From Celeribacter halophilus (GTDB lineage: Bacteria; Pseudomonadota; Alphaproteobacteria; Rhodobacterales; Rhodobacteraceae), in contig NZ_FORY01000003.1 in assembly GCF_900114135.1 (NCBI RefSeq), positions 62,001 through 126,000 on the forward strand: a stretch of DNA of 64,000 nt, read 5' to 3'. Numbering within the stretch: the first letter of the stretch is position 1; each line of letters begins with the position of its first letter. The position numbers and the translations under genes were made by a program. The notes below the pieces were generated by a model, which saw nothing but the letters and a program-made list of their open reading frames with translations, had not been told where the DNA came from and did no database searches. Of the stretch, positions 37,289-46,549 are shown piece by piece.

Positions 37289-38551
37289 ATGCGCCGAGTA
37301 GTTGTCACTGGACTTGGAATGGTTTCGCCGCTAGCTTGCGGCGTCGAGGAAACATGGAAACGTCTTCTGGACGGTCAGTCGGCTGGTGGAACGATCCAGC
37401 GCTTTGACGCGGACCATCTGGCCACGAATTACGCCTGCGAGGTGAAATTCGGCGACGGGACCGACGGGACGTTCAATCCCGACGACTGGATGCCGAAGAA
37501 AGAGCAGAAGAAGGTCGATGACTTCATTCTCTTCGGCATGGCCGCCGCCGAGCAGGCGCTGACCGATGCTGAGTGGAAGCCCGAAGACGAGGAAGACCGT
37601 CTGCGCACCGGTGTGCTGATCGGCTCCGGTATCGGCGGGCTGTCCTCCATCGCGGAAGCGGCGGTGCTTTTGAAAGAAAAAGGCCCGCGCCGGATTTCGC
37701 CCTTCTTCATTCCCGGCTCCCTGATCAACCTGATCTCCGGTCAGGTTTCGATCCGCTACGGGTTCAAAGGCCCCAATCACGCGGTTGTGACAGCCTGTTC
37801 TACCGGAGCGCACGCGATCGGGGACGCCTCGCGTCTGATCGGGTTCGGCGATGCCGATGTCATGGTGGCCGGCGGCGCGGAAGCGGCGATTTGCGAATTG
37901 GGCATTGCCGGTTTCAACGCCTGCAAGGCGCTTTCGACGAAACGCCGGGACGACCCGAGCCACGCCTCGCGCCCCTATGACGAGGACCGCGACGGTTTCG
38001 TGATGGGCGAGGGGGCCGGTGTGGTCGTGCTCGAAGAATACGAACACGCCAAGGCGCGCGGTGCCAAGATCTATGCCGAGGTTGTCGGCTACGGTCTGTC
38101 GGGTGATGCCTATCACATCACCGCACCCTCTTCGGATGGCGAAGGCGGCTATCGTGCGATGGAAGCGGCGCTCAACCGTGCCGGTCTTGAGCCGAAAGAC
38201 GTGGATTACATCAACGCCCACGGCACTTCGACCATGGCCGACACGATCGAATTGGCCGCTGTGGAACGCCTGATGGGCGATGCGGCCTCCAAAGCCACAA
38301 TGTCTTCGACAAAATCCTCCATCGGCCACCTTCTGGGCGCCGCAGGGGCGGTTGAAGCGATTTTCTGTGTGCTGGCAATCCGCGATCAGGTCGCTCCGCC
38401 TACGATCAACCTCGACAAGCCTGCTGTAGAGCCGGTCCTTGATTTGGCCCCCAATGCCAAACGCGAGCGCGAGATCAATGTGGCCCTGTCGAATTCCTTC
38501 GGCTTCGGCGGCACCAATGCCTCTCTGGTTCTGAAAAAGGTGGACGGCTGA
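37289..38551 (+). CDS. fabF: Beta-ketoacyl-ACP synthase II
   Basis: Condensing enzyme of fatty acid elongation, 420 residues. The Cys-His-His triad is visible: Cys in VTACSTGAHAIG (about 170), His in NAHGTSTMADT (about 310) and His in SSIGHLLGAAGAVE (about 347); GFGGTNASLV closes the fold. The ATG before RRVVVTGLGMVSPL is the family start; an upstream open stretch of 42 codons is not conserved. One base separates it from mltG. Confidence 0.96.
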   Translation: MRRVVVTGLGMVSPLACGVEETWKRLLDGQSAGGTIQRFDADHLATNYACEVKFGDGTDGTFNPDDWMPKKEQKKVDDFILFGMAAAEQALTDAEWKPEDEEDRLRTGVLIGSGIGGLSSIAEAAVLLKEKGPRRISPFFIPGSLINLISGQVSIRYGFKGPNHAVVTACSTGAHAIGDASRLIGFGDADVMVAGGAEAAICELGIAGFNACKALSTKRRDDPSHASRPYDEDRDGFVMGEGAGVVVLEEYEHAKARGAKIYAEVVGYGLSGDAYHITAPSSDGEGGYRAMEAALNRAGLEPKDVDYINAHGTSTMADTIELAAVERLMGDAASKATMSSTKSSIGHLLGAAGAVEAIFCVLAIRDQVAPPTINLDKPAVEPVLDLAPNAKREREINVALSNSFGFGGTNASLVLKKVDG

Positions 38552-38552
38552 T

Positions 38553-39731
38553 ATGTGGCGATCCATCGCCTCGAACGCGCTGACCCTGTTCATCGTCGCC
38601 CTCGTCGCATTGGCGGGGGTGATTGCTTGGGGCAAGCGCGAGTATACCGCGCAAGGGCCGCTGGAACAGGCGGTCTGCCTGCGTGTGCCTTCGGGCTCGA
38701 CCATGCGGCGCGTGTCGCAGAACCTCGCTGACATGGGCGCGGTCTCCAGTGCGCAGATTTTCCGCATCGGCGCGGATTATACCGATAAATCCCAAGAGCT
38801 TAAGGCGGGGTCTTTCCTTGTGGAGGAAGGCGCGTCCATGGCAGAGATCATTGACCAGATCACCCGCGGCGGGGCGTCGACCTGTGGCACGGAAGTGGTT
38901 TATCGCATCGGTGTGAACCGCGCCGAGGTTCAGGTGCGCGAGCTTGATCCGGCCACTGGTAGCTATATCGAAACCGCAGAGTTCGATCCGCTTGCCGAAG
39001 GTGACGAGGCGCTGACGCCGCCGGAAGAATACACCAAGGTGCGCGCCGAGGCCGACACCCGCTACCGCGTTCTCGTGGCCGAGGGCACGACCGTCTGGCG
39101 TGTGGTTGAAAGCCTCAAAGCGGCAGACTTCCTCACCGGCTCCATCGAGGCCGACGAGATGCCCGCCGAAGGCATGTTGGCCCCCGACAGCTACGAAGTG
39201 CGCAGCGGCTCTGATGTGGACGATCTCATCGCCCGCATGGAAGAGGCGCAGCAACAGCGGATCGAAATGGTCTGGGCCGAGCGTGTCGAGGGTCTGCCCT
39301 TTGATACGCCGGAAGAGATGCTCATCATGGCGTCGATCATCGAGAAAGAGACCGGCCTGCCGGAAGAACGCCGTCAGGTGGCCTCTGTCTTCGAGAACCG
39401 TTTGAAACGCGGTATGCGGCTTCAGACCGACCCGACGGTGATCTACGGCGTGACCAACGGTGTCGGCGTTCTGGGCCGTGGCCTGCGCCAGTCGGAACTG
39501 CAATCGGACAGCCCCTACAACACCTATGTGATCGAGGGCATGCCTCCGGGACCGATTGCCAATCCGGGGATTGAGGCGATGCGCGCGGCGGTGAATCCCG
39601 ACGAGACGCCTTACATCTTCTTCGTGGCCGATGGCACGGGCGGACATGCGTTTGCAGAGACTTTGGTGGAACATAACGCCAATGTCGCCAAATGGCGCGA
39701 GATCGAGGCGCAGCAGCGTGCCAATGAGTGA
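38553..39731 (+). CDS. mltG: Endolytic murein transglycosylase
   Basis: YceG-family enzyme that cuts nascent peptidoglycan strands, 392 residues. An N-terminal membrane anchor (NALTLFIVALVALAGVIAW) precedes a LysM-like region (about 45-105) and the catalytic domain with the active Glu in IMASIIEKETGLPEER (about 272) and LQTDPTVIYGV. Starts immediately after fabF, so probably cotranscribed. In relatives this neighbourhood also borders the GTA cluster, as here. Confidence 0.93.
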   Translation: MWRSIASNALTLFIVALVALAGVIAWGKREYTAQGPLEQAVCLRVPSGSTMRRVSQNLADMGAVSSAQIFRIGADYTDKSQELKAGSFLVEEGASMAEIIDQITRGGASTCGTEVVYRIGVNRAEVQVRELDPATGSYIETAEFDPLAEGDEALTPPEEYTKVRAEADTRYRVLVAEGTTVWRVVESLKAADFLTGSIEADEMPAEGMLAPDSYEVRSGSDVDDLIARMEEAQQQRIEMVWAERVEGLPFDTPEEMLIMASIIEKETGLPEERRQVASVFENRLKRGMRLQTDPTVIYGVTNGVGVLGRGLRQSELQSDSPYNTYVIEGMPPGPIANPGIEAMRAAVNPDETPYIFFVADGTGGHAFAETLVEHNANVAKWREIEAQQRANE

Positions 39732-39774
39732 GGTGGTGCGGTAAGTGCTGTTTAAGTCATTGAAAAATATTGGC

Positions 39775-39800
39775 AAAGGCGCGACAACCATCGCGCCTTT
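39775..39800 (+). terminator. Hairpin after mltG
   Basis: A perfect 10-bp stem AAAGGCGCGA/TCGCGCCTTT with loop CAACCA, followed by TGCTTTGG. It overlaps the region upstream of the next gene's real start. Confidence 0.75.
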
Positions 39801-39817
39801 TGCTTTGGAGAACCGAG

Positions 39818-41008
39818 TTGCAAAACACTGTCATCATCGCCGCCTCTCTCGCGGTGGCCGCCCTTCTGATGTGGCCCCGTCTGGCGCGTGCCAAGCTGTG
39901 GATGGCGACGGTGACTCCGCTGGCCTCGATTATCGGCTCGGGCTTTCTGGTGTTGGGCCCCATTCTGGCTGAATCCTACGGCGCATGGACACCGCTGGCG
40001 ATGGCGCTGCTTTGCGCATTGTCCTATGCAATCGGCATGGCCGTGCGCTTCAATATCACGGCCATAGACCGGCATGGCCATGACCTGCGTTCGGCGCGGC
40101 TGGAGACCGTAGCCTCATGGCTTCTGTCTTTGGCCTATGTGATTTCTGTTGCCTATTACCTCAACCTTCTGGGCGCTTTTGCCGTGAGCCTGACGCCTTG
40201 GGACACGGAACTGGCCGCGCGTTGGGTGACAACGGCGGTGTTTCTGGTGATTCTCGGCGTCGGCTGGATCAAGGGCTTCGCGGCGCTGGAACATCTCGAA
40301 CAGATTTCGGTCGGGTTGAAACTCGCGATCATCGCGGGGCTTCTGGTGGGGCTGGCGTGGTTCTTCTCGGATCAAAGCCTGAGCGGCGCTTTGGTCGTCT
40401 CTGCGCCGACGCTGACGGGTTGGCCCGCTCTGAGCCTGTTGTTCGGTCTGCTGGTCACAGTACAGGGCTTTGAAACCTCGCGCTATCTGGGCGACGACTA
40501 TGATGCGGCCACCCGTGTGCGCTCCATGAAACTCGCGCAATGGATCTCTACGGCGATCTATATGGTTTATGTGGTGCTGGTGGCCTATGTCTTTCTGCCC
40601 GAGCAGATCGAAACCTCCGAAACTGCAATTATCGACATGATGGAACTGGTCGCGCCGATCCTGCCCCTGATGCTGGTGATCGCAGCACTGGCGGCCCAGT
40701 TTTCCGCCGCGGTGGCCGACACCTCCGGCGCGGGCGGGCTGGTCGAAGAACTGACCCGCCGGCGTGTGCCGGTGAAAATCGGCTATGCGGTGCTGGTGGC
40801 GCTGGGGCTCTTGATCACTTGGGCGCTGGATGTGTTCCAGATCATCTCATGGGCGTCCAAAGCCTTCGCCGCCTATTACACGGTGCAGGGGATGATCGCC
40901 GTGGTGCTGGCGCAGCGCGAAGGCAAAAGCCGAAGCCTTGTCACCGCCTTCGCCGCTGTGACCCTGATAGCGGCAGTCGTGACCCTGTTCGGAACCGCCG
41001 TCGAGTGA
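39818..41008 (+). CDS. Putative multi-pass transporter (APC-superfamily-like)
   Basis: About 396 residues with eleven to twelve hydrophobic helices. A segment GSGFLVLGPILAESYGAW (about 40-57) and VQGFETSRYLGDDYDAATRVRSMK (about 225-248) suggest an amino acid/solute permease of the APC superfamily, but the substrate is unknown. TTG at 39818 is preferred as start because TTTGGAGA lies seven bases before it; an upstream ATG would place the first 16 residues on the mltG terminator hairpin. Confidence 0.7.
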   Translation: MQNTVIIAASLAVAALLMWPRLARAKLWMATVTPLASIIGSGFLVLGPILAESYGAWTPLAMALLCALSYAIGMAVRFNITAIDRHGHDLRSARLETVASWLLSLAYVISVAYYLNLLGAFAVSLTPWDTELAARWVTTAVFLVILGVGWIKGFAALEHLEQISVGLKLAIIAGLLVGLAWFFSDQSLSGALVVSAPTLTGWPALSLLFGLLVTVQGFETSRYLGDDYDAATRVRSMKLAQWISTAIYMVYVVLVAYVFLPEQIETSETAIIDMMELVAPILPLMLVIAALAAQFSAAVADTSGAGGLVEELTRRRVPVKIGYAVLVALGLLITWALDVFQIISWASKAFAAYYTVQGMIAVVLAQREGKSRSLVTAFAAVTLIAAVVTLFGTAVE

Positions 41009-41349
41009 GGCCAAACACAACGCCCGCCAAATAAACGCAGGCGGCTTTCCGATGTGAAAATACTCCCGCCGGAGGCGTTTTGTCCTTCTCGGTCGGGATA
41101 CCCCTGTCGCCCCTTGTGCCGCCAGTGGGTGTGAAACCTCCATCCCCTCAAAACCTTACCCCGCCAATGAAAATGGTTAACGCGGAGTAACCCGTCAGCG
41201 CACGCCGGCTTTATCCTTTTTTATCACCTTTGCCGCACAGTGGTCCCTGCTGGAAAACGCGGGTGTCAGGTGCGGCCTGAGGGGGCCGGACCGGTGACGT
41301 TCCAAACGAACAGAGCCCCCTGCGTTTCTCGTGCGGAGACCATCAAGGC
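41009..41349 (+). other. Gap before the GTA remnant
   Basis: 341 bp. It contains a partial copy of the recurrent motif (AAATACTC at 41059 beside CCCGCCGGAGG) and GTTAACGCGGAGTAAC at 41173, which resembles but does not match a CtrA site. It should include the old GTA promoter; none was identified with confidence. Confidence 0.5.
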
Positions 41350-41691
41350 ATGAGAGGCAAACGTATGAAAATGACGTCATCTGTGGGGGATGAGTTGGAA
41401 ACGGTGGACGAGATCGAAGCGTCGGTGAAACAGAGCTTGCTCTGGGCGATTCTGGCGCTCGACGATGTGATCGACCGGCTGCTTTCGGGCGAAAAGATCG
41501 GCAAGGAGGTCCGGCCTCTGATCACCGATCTGATGCGCGCGAAAACGGCTGCGATCACGGAAAGGCAAAAACTCGATGAGGAAAAACGCAAACGTGGAGA
41601 GCTTGGCTGCGGAGAGATCGACTTCGACGCCGCAAGATCTGAGATCCTTGATCGGCTGGCTCGCATGCAGGCCGCAAGCCGAGCAGGGTGA
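41350..41691 (+). CDS. GTA small terminase-like protein (g1)
   Basis: 113 residues, mostly helical and charged (VDEIEASVKQSLLWAILALDDVIDRLL...). Position directly before the GTA large terminase, with a 116-bp overlap, and size fit the first gene of the Rhodobacter capsulatus-type gene transfer agent cluster, shown to encode a TerS-like DNA-binding subunit. No frameshift or stop interrupts it. A second ATG five codons in is also possible. Confidence 0.75.
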   Translation: MRGKRMKMTSSVGDELETVDEIEASVKQSLLWAILALDDVIDRLLSGEKIGKEVRPLITDLMRAKTAAITERQKLDEEKRKRGELGCGEIDFDAARSEILDRLARMQAASRAG

Positions 41692-42988
41692 ATTTCTCGA
41701 TACACTGGAGGAGGGGGCGCTTGTGGCGCTCCCTTACCTGTTCGAGGCTTGGGCGCTGGACCATCAACTGCCACCTGCGGGTGACTGGCGCACATGGGTG
41801 ATCATGGGCGGGCGCGGCGCAGGCAAGACGCGTGCGGGCGCGGAATGGGTGCGCAGTATGGTCGAAGGCGCGCGGGCCAGCCAGCCGGGGCGGGCGAAAC
41901 GTGTGGCGCTCATTGGCGAGACCTATGATCAGGCCCGCGAGGTCATGGTCTTTGGCGACAGCGGTCTTCTGGCCTGTTCGCCCCCTGACCGCCGCCCGAA
42001 ATGGAGCGCCACGCGCCGCACGCTGGTCTGGCCCAACGGGGCCGAGGCGACGGTGTTTTCCGGCAATGATCCCGAAGCTCTGCGTGGCCCGCAATTCGAC
42101 GCGGCATGGGTGGATGAACTGGCGAAATGGCGCAAGCCGCAGGAGGCATGGGACATGCTGCAATTCGGACTGCGCCTTGGCGATGATCCGCGTGCGGTGG
42201 TGACGACCACGCCGCGCAATGTCGGCCTTCTCAAGGCGCTCTTGCAACGCGCCAGCACCGTGACCACCCACGCGCCGACAGAGGCCAACGCGGCCAATCT
42301 GGCGGCGTCTTTTCTCGACGAGGTCAAAACACGCTACGCGGGCACCCGCCTCGGGCGGCAGGAACTGGAAGGCGTGCTGCTCGACGAGGAAGAGGACGCA
42401 CTGTGGTCACTGGCGCGGATCGAGGCCACACGGTGCCGTGACGTGCCGGAACTGGACCGCATCGTGGTGGCGGTGGATCCGCCGGTGACGGGGCACAAGG
42501 GCTCGGATGCCTGCGGGATTGTCGTGGTCGGTGTGGTCACACAGGGTCCGCCGCAAGACTGGTGCGCCTATGTGCTCGAAGACGCCTCTGTGTCCGCTTC
42601 ATCGCCTGTGGTTTGGGCCGCGGCCGCGATCCGCGCACAGGCACGTTGGCAGGCCGACCGGATCGTGGCGGAGGTCAATCAGGGCGGTGATCTGGTCGAG
42701 ACCGTGCTGCGCCAGATCGACCCGCTGGTGCCCTATAAATCCGTGCGGGCCACACGCGGCAAATCGGCCCGCGCCGAACCGGTGGCCGCGCTCTACGATC
42801 AGGGGCGGGTGAAGCACATGCGCGGGCTGGGTGATCTGGAGGACCAGATGACCCAGATGACCGCGCAGGGTTATCAGGGGCAGGGCAGCCCCGACCGTGT
42901 GGATGCGCTGGTCTGGGCGATTCACGAGGTGATGATCTTGCCCGCCGGTGGCGCGGGACAGCCACGGATACGGACGCTGGGTCGGTGA
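41576..42988 (+). CDS. GTA large terminase (TerL, g2)
   Basis: DNA-packaging motor of the gene transfer agent, 470 residues, apparently intact. The ATPase domain has Walker A VIMGGRGAGKTRAGAEWVR (about 86-104) and FDAAWVDELAKW (Walker B region, about 172). The nuclease domain has acidic residues in RIVVAVDPPVTGHKGSDACG (about 296), RIVAEVNQGGDLVETVL (about 361) and SPDRVDALVWAIHE (about 440). The first ~30 codons overlap the preceding gene in another frame. Phage-like head genes that it would serve are missing. Confidence 0.92.
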   Translation: MRKNANVESLAAERSTSTPQDLRSLIGWLACRPQAEQGEFLDTLEEGALVALPYLFEAWALDHQLPPAGDWRTWVIMGGRGAGKTRAGAEWVRSMVEGARASQPGRAKRVALIGETYDQAREVMVFGDSGLLACSPPDRRPKWSATRRTLVWPNGAEATVFSGNDPEALRGPQFDAAWVDELAKWRKPQEAWDMLQFGLRLGDDPRAVVTTTPRNVGLLKALLQRASTVTTHAPTEANAANLAASFLDEVKTRYAGTRLGRQELEGVLLDEEEDALWSLARIEATRCRDVPELDRIVVAVDPPVTGHKGSDACGIVVVGVVTQGPPQDWCAYVLEDASVSASSPVVWAAAAIRAQARWQADRIVAEVNQGGDLVETVLRQIDPLVPYKSVRATRGKSARAEPVAALYDQGRVKHMRGLGDLEDQMTQMTAQGYQGQGSPDRVDALVWAIHEVMILPAGGAGQPRIRTLGR

Positions 42989-43010
42989 TCTTCGCCCGTT
43001 GATGCACTTT

Positions 43011-43041
43011 AAAAGCCTCGCCCTTACGGCGGGGCTTTTTT
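43011..43041 (+). terminator. Rho-independent terminator after the terminase
   Basis: AAAAGCCTCGCC pairs with GGCGGGGCTTTT (one G-U), followed by TT. It would separate terminase transcription from the downstream remnant. Confidence 0.85.
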
Positions 43042-43261
43042 GTTTTCGGGGTAATGGATTGAAATACAAACCATTTTCAAAGGTGTTGCGCCGTTTTCGA
43101 GGCAGCGCACGCCCTGCTCAGAGCTTCTTTGAACCTCTCCTTTAGAACCTCTCTCACCGACGGCGCGGAAGCTCTTATGGGCCGGACACGCCGAAGGCAA
43201 AGGGGTTTGAGACATGAGGCCGGTCAATTGAGCGGGCCGGAAGATGAGGAGAGACACAGAG

Positions 43262-45717
43262 ATGGTGTTCGACTTTCTGAAACTGGGCGAGATGCCCGAA
43301 ACGAAAGCCTCGGCGACGGGTCCGGTCGTGGCGGCGGTCTCGGGCGCGGGCCGTGTGGCGTGGTCGCCGCGGGACACGGTGACGCTGACCCGTGTGGGGT
43401 TTGTCGGCAATCCGGTGGGCTTCCGTGCGGTGAAGCTGATTTCCGAAGCCGCTTCTGCCTTGCCGCTGATCCTGCAAAACCGCGAGATGCGGTTCGACGA
43501 CCACCCGTTGCTGCGGGTGATTTCGCGGCCCAATCCGGCGCAGGGGCGTGCGGAACTGTTCGAGGCGCTCTACGCGCAAATCCGCACGCCGATCACCGAC
43601 GGGGCCTATCAGGAGGATTGGGTCTATCGCTACAAGGACATCCGCAACTGGTGGCTGAACGACCACCACGAGCGGATCAACGGCCAGCGCAGCGAGACCC
43701 CGACTGCTTGGGTGCCCCAGTCCAAGCCTGTCTGGTTCACCGAACTGGGCTGTGCTGCCGTGGACAAGGCGACCAACCAGCCGAACAAGTTTCTGGATGA
43801 GAAATCCTCGGAATCTTCGCTGCCGGCCTATTCCAACGGGCGGCGGGACGATTTTATCCAGTTGCAATATCTACGGGCCATGACCGGCTATTGGGGCGCG
43901 CCGGAGAACAATCCGGTCTCCGAGGTCTATGGCGGCCCGATGATCGATATGTCCCGCGCCCATGTCTGGGCATGGGATGCGCGGCCCTATCCGGCCTTTC
44001 CCTCGGTCACATCCGTCTGGTCCGATGGCGACAATTACGCCAAGGGGCACTGGCTCAACGGGCGCTCCACGGCGCGGTCTCTGGCCGATGTGGTGGCGGA
44101 GATCTGTGCGCGTTCCGGCGTGGAGGAGATCGACACAAGCGCGCTTTGGGGCGTGCTGCGCGGTTATAACGTCAGCGACATCGCAGGGGCCCGTTCCGCG
44201 CTCCAGCCCTTGATGCTGGCCTACGGGTTCGAGGCGATCGAGCGCGAGGGCAAGCTGATCTTCCGTTCGCGCGATGGCAAGGCTCGGCTGAGCCTGAGCG
44301 AGCAGGATGTTGCGGTGTCCGATGAGCTGGACGGTGTGTTCGAACGCACCCGCGCGCCGGAGGCCGAAGTGGCGGGTCGCGTGCAGCTGACCTTTGTCGA
44401 TGCCGATGGCGACTACGGGGCGCGCGCTGAAGAGGCGAGTTTCCCTGATGAGGAAAGTCGTCTGGTGTCGCAATCTGAACTGCCTCTTGCGCTCACCCGT
44501 GCCGAAGGGCGGCAGGTGGTCGAGCGCTGGCTGGCGGAATCGCGGATTGCGCGGGACACGGCACGGTTCTGCCTGCCGCCGTCGCGTCTGCCCTATGGCG
44601 CGGGGGATGTGATCGCGGTGGAGACCGATGAGGGGGTGCAGAGCTACCGGATCGATCAGGCCACCTTGGGCGCACAGCAGTTGATCGAAGCGGTGCGGGT
44701 CGAGCCGGAGGTTTACACCCCCTCCGACATGGTCGAGGAGATCATCGAGGCCAAGCCCTTCGCCGCCCCTGTGCCGGTCTATCCGCTGTTTCTGGACCTG
44801 CCGTTGCTCACCGGTGAGGAAGTGCCACATGCGCCGCATATCGCGGTGACGGGCAACCCGTGGCCCGGCTCTGCGGCGGTCTATGCCGCGCCTTCGGACA
44901 GCGGCTATACGCTCAACACTCTGGTGCCGGGCTGGGCCACCATCGGTGTGACACAAACGGCGCTGGGCGCGGCGCGTGCGGGGCTATGGGATCGCGGACC
45001 GGTGCTGCGGGTGAAACTGGTGCGCGGGGAGCTTGCCTCGGTGGACCCGCTGGATGTGCTCAACGGGGCGAATGTCGCCGCGATTGGCGATGGCTCTTCG
45101 GCCAACTGGGAGGTGTTCCAGTTCGCCAATGCCGAGCTTGTGGCGGAAAACACCTATGACCTGTCGTTGCGGTTGCGTGGACAGGCTGGGACCGACGGGC
45201 TGGACGGGGGCGCATTCACACCCGCGTGGCCTGAGGGATCGCGCTTTGTGCTGATCGATACGACGCTCAGACAGATTGATCTGGCCCAGTCGGCCCGCGG
45301 CCTTGCCCGTCACTACCGCATCGGCCCCTCCAGCCGCGCCTATGATGACGCAAGCTACGAGCATTATGTCGAGCCTTCGACGGCATCGGCCTGCGCCCCT
45401 ATGCGCCTGTGCATCTCAGGGCCACACAGACGGCCTCCGGTGACACGGAGCTACGCTGGACCCGCCGCACGCGCACAGATGGCGACACATGGCAGTCCGT
45501 CGAAGTGCCCTTGGGGGAGACGTCTGAACTGTATCTCCTGCGGGTGATGCAGAACGGCTCGGTGCTGCGCGAGGTCATAACCCAAGTGCCGAACTGGACC
45601 TACAGCGCGGCGCTCAAAACCGGCGACGGGGTGACCGGCGCCTATGAAATCCACGTTGCCCAGATGTCCGATAGCTTCGGCGCGGGCCTGTTCAGAAGGA
45701 TCGAAATCAATGAGTGA
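43262..45717 (+). pseudogene. GTA portal (g3)-tail protein (g15) deletion fusion, frameshifted
   Basis: The first ~105 codons are the N-terminus of the GTA portal protein (MVFDFLKLGEMPETKASATG, VGFRAVKLISEAASALPLIL, HPLLRVISRPNPAQGR). At about 43573-43580 the reading passes in frame into the TIM-barrel half of the large g15 host-recognition protein (RTPITDGAYQEDWVYRYKD, PTAWVPQSKPVWFTELGC, AHVWAWDARPYPAFP), then its phage-tail domains. All genes normally between (rest of portal, protease, capsid, tail tube, tape measure, g12-g14) are missing. Near 45373 one base appears lost (GAGCCTTCGAC, expected GAGGCCTTCGAC), moving the C-terminal ~115 codons (FDGIGLRPYAPVHLR onward to 45717) out of frame. 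Confidence 0.9.
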
Positions 45718-46426
45718 GACATCCCGCTTTGCCCTGCCGCTGTTGCAAGCCGCGCAGGCCCAGAAACATGTGACCGTGAACGAGGCGTTGAGCCGGATCG
45801 ACGGGTTGATGCAACTGACCCTGATCTCCGTGACCGAGAACACCCCGCCTGTGAGCCCGCAGGAGGGCGATGCCTATGGCGTGGGCGCGGCGGCGGTCAA
45901 TGACTGGGCGGGGCAGGAGGGCTGGATCGCGGTCTATGTCAACGGCGGCTGGAGCTTTGTCCCCGCCACCTTGGGGATGCGCGCCTATATCAGGGACCAG
46001 AACGGCTGGGCGGGGCATGACGGCTCCGGCTGGGTTCTGGGGATGCAGACGCTTTCGCCCAATGGCGCAGGCATGGTGCAAAAGGTCGTCGAACTGGACC
46101 ACACGCTGACGGCGGGGCCGGTCTCCACGGTGAGCTATGCCATCCCCGACCAGTCCGTGGTCTTCGGGGTCACGGGGCGCGTTGTCACCGAGATCACCGG
46201 CACGGGTCTGACCGGCTTTTCCCTGGGCGTGGCGGGGTCTGCGAACCGCTACGGCTCCGGCCTGTCTCTGGCGCAGGGCAGTTGGCTGCGCGGGCTGACG
46301 GGCACGCCTGTGACCTATTACAGCGCCGAAGACCTGATCCTGACCGGCGAAGGCGGCGATTTCGAAGCGGGCGGCGTGATCCGGCTGGCGATCCACTGTC
46401 TGCAATTCGCGCTGCCATCCGCCTGA
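45710..46426 (+). CDS. DUF2793 protein of the GTA cluster
   Basis: 238 residues. The N-terminal half (SRFALPLLQAAQAQKHVTVNEALSRIDGLMQL, GDAYGVGAAAVNDWAGQEGWIAVYVNGGW) is the DUF2793 family, which follows g15 in rhodobacterial GTA clusters and is thought to belong to the particle's tail or spike. The C-terminal half (about 125-238) is a beta-rich domain. Start ATG overlaps the g15 stop (ATGAGTGA). It is intact although the particle genes are gone. Confidence 0.8.
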   Translation: MSETSRFALPLLQAAQAQKHVTVNEALSRIDGLMQLTLISVTENTPPVSPQEGDAYGVGAAAVNDWAGQEGWIAVYVNGGWSFVPATLGMRAYIRDQNGWAGHDGSGWVLGMQTLSPNGAGMVQKVVELDHTLTAGPVSTVSYAIPDQSVVFGVTGRVVTEITGTGLTGFSLGVAGSANRYGSGLSLAQGSWLRGLTGTPVTYYSAEDLILTGEGGDFEAGGVIRLAIHCLQFALPSA

Positions 46427-46446
46427 TCCGGCGCACACCTGATACA

Positions 46447-46479
46447 GACCTCGCAGAGTGACCTTTGCGGGGTCTTTTT
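46447..46479 (+). terminator. Rho-independent terminator closing the GTA remnant
   Basis: GACCTCGCA/TGCGGGGTC stem (one G-U) followed by TTTTTG. The same arms occur in the orphan terminator at 59649. Confidence 0.85.
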
Positions 46480-46549
46480 GCCGTGAAGCCTCTTGCGCTT
46501 TGGAAAACAGGGCTATCTATAGTAAGCTTCGACAAAAGAGGACAAGCGC

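Noticed and set aside
41165-41190. CtrA-type site before the GTA remnant (TTAACGCGGAGTAAC)
   Set aside because: Spacing does not fit TTAA-N7-TTAAC; only half-sites match.
41295-41312. LexA-like GTTCCAAACGAAC before g1
   Set aside because: It is an inverted GTTC/GAAC pair with 5-base spacing, not the alphaproteobacterial direct repeat with N7.
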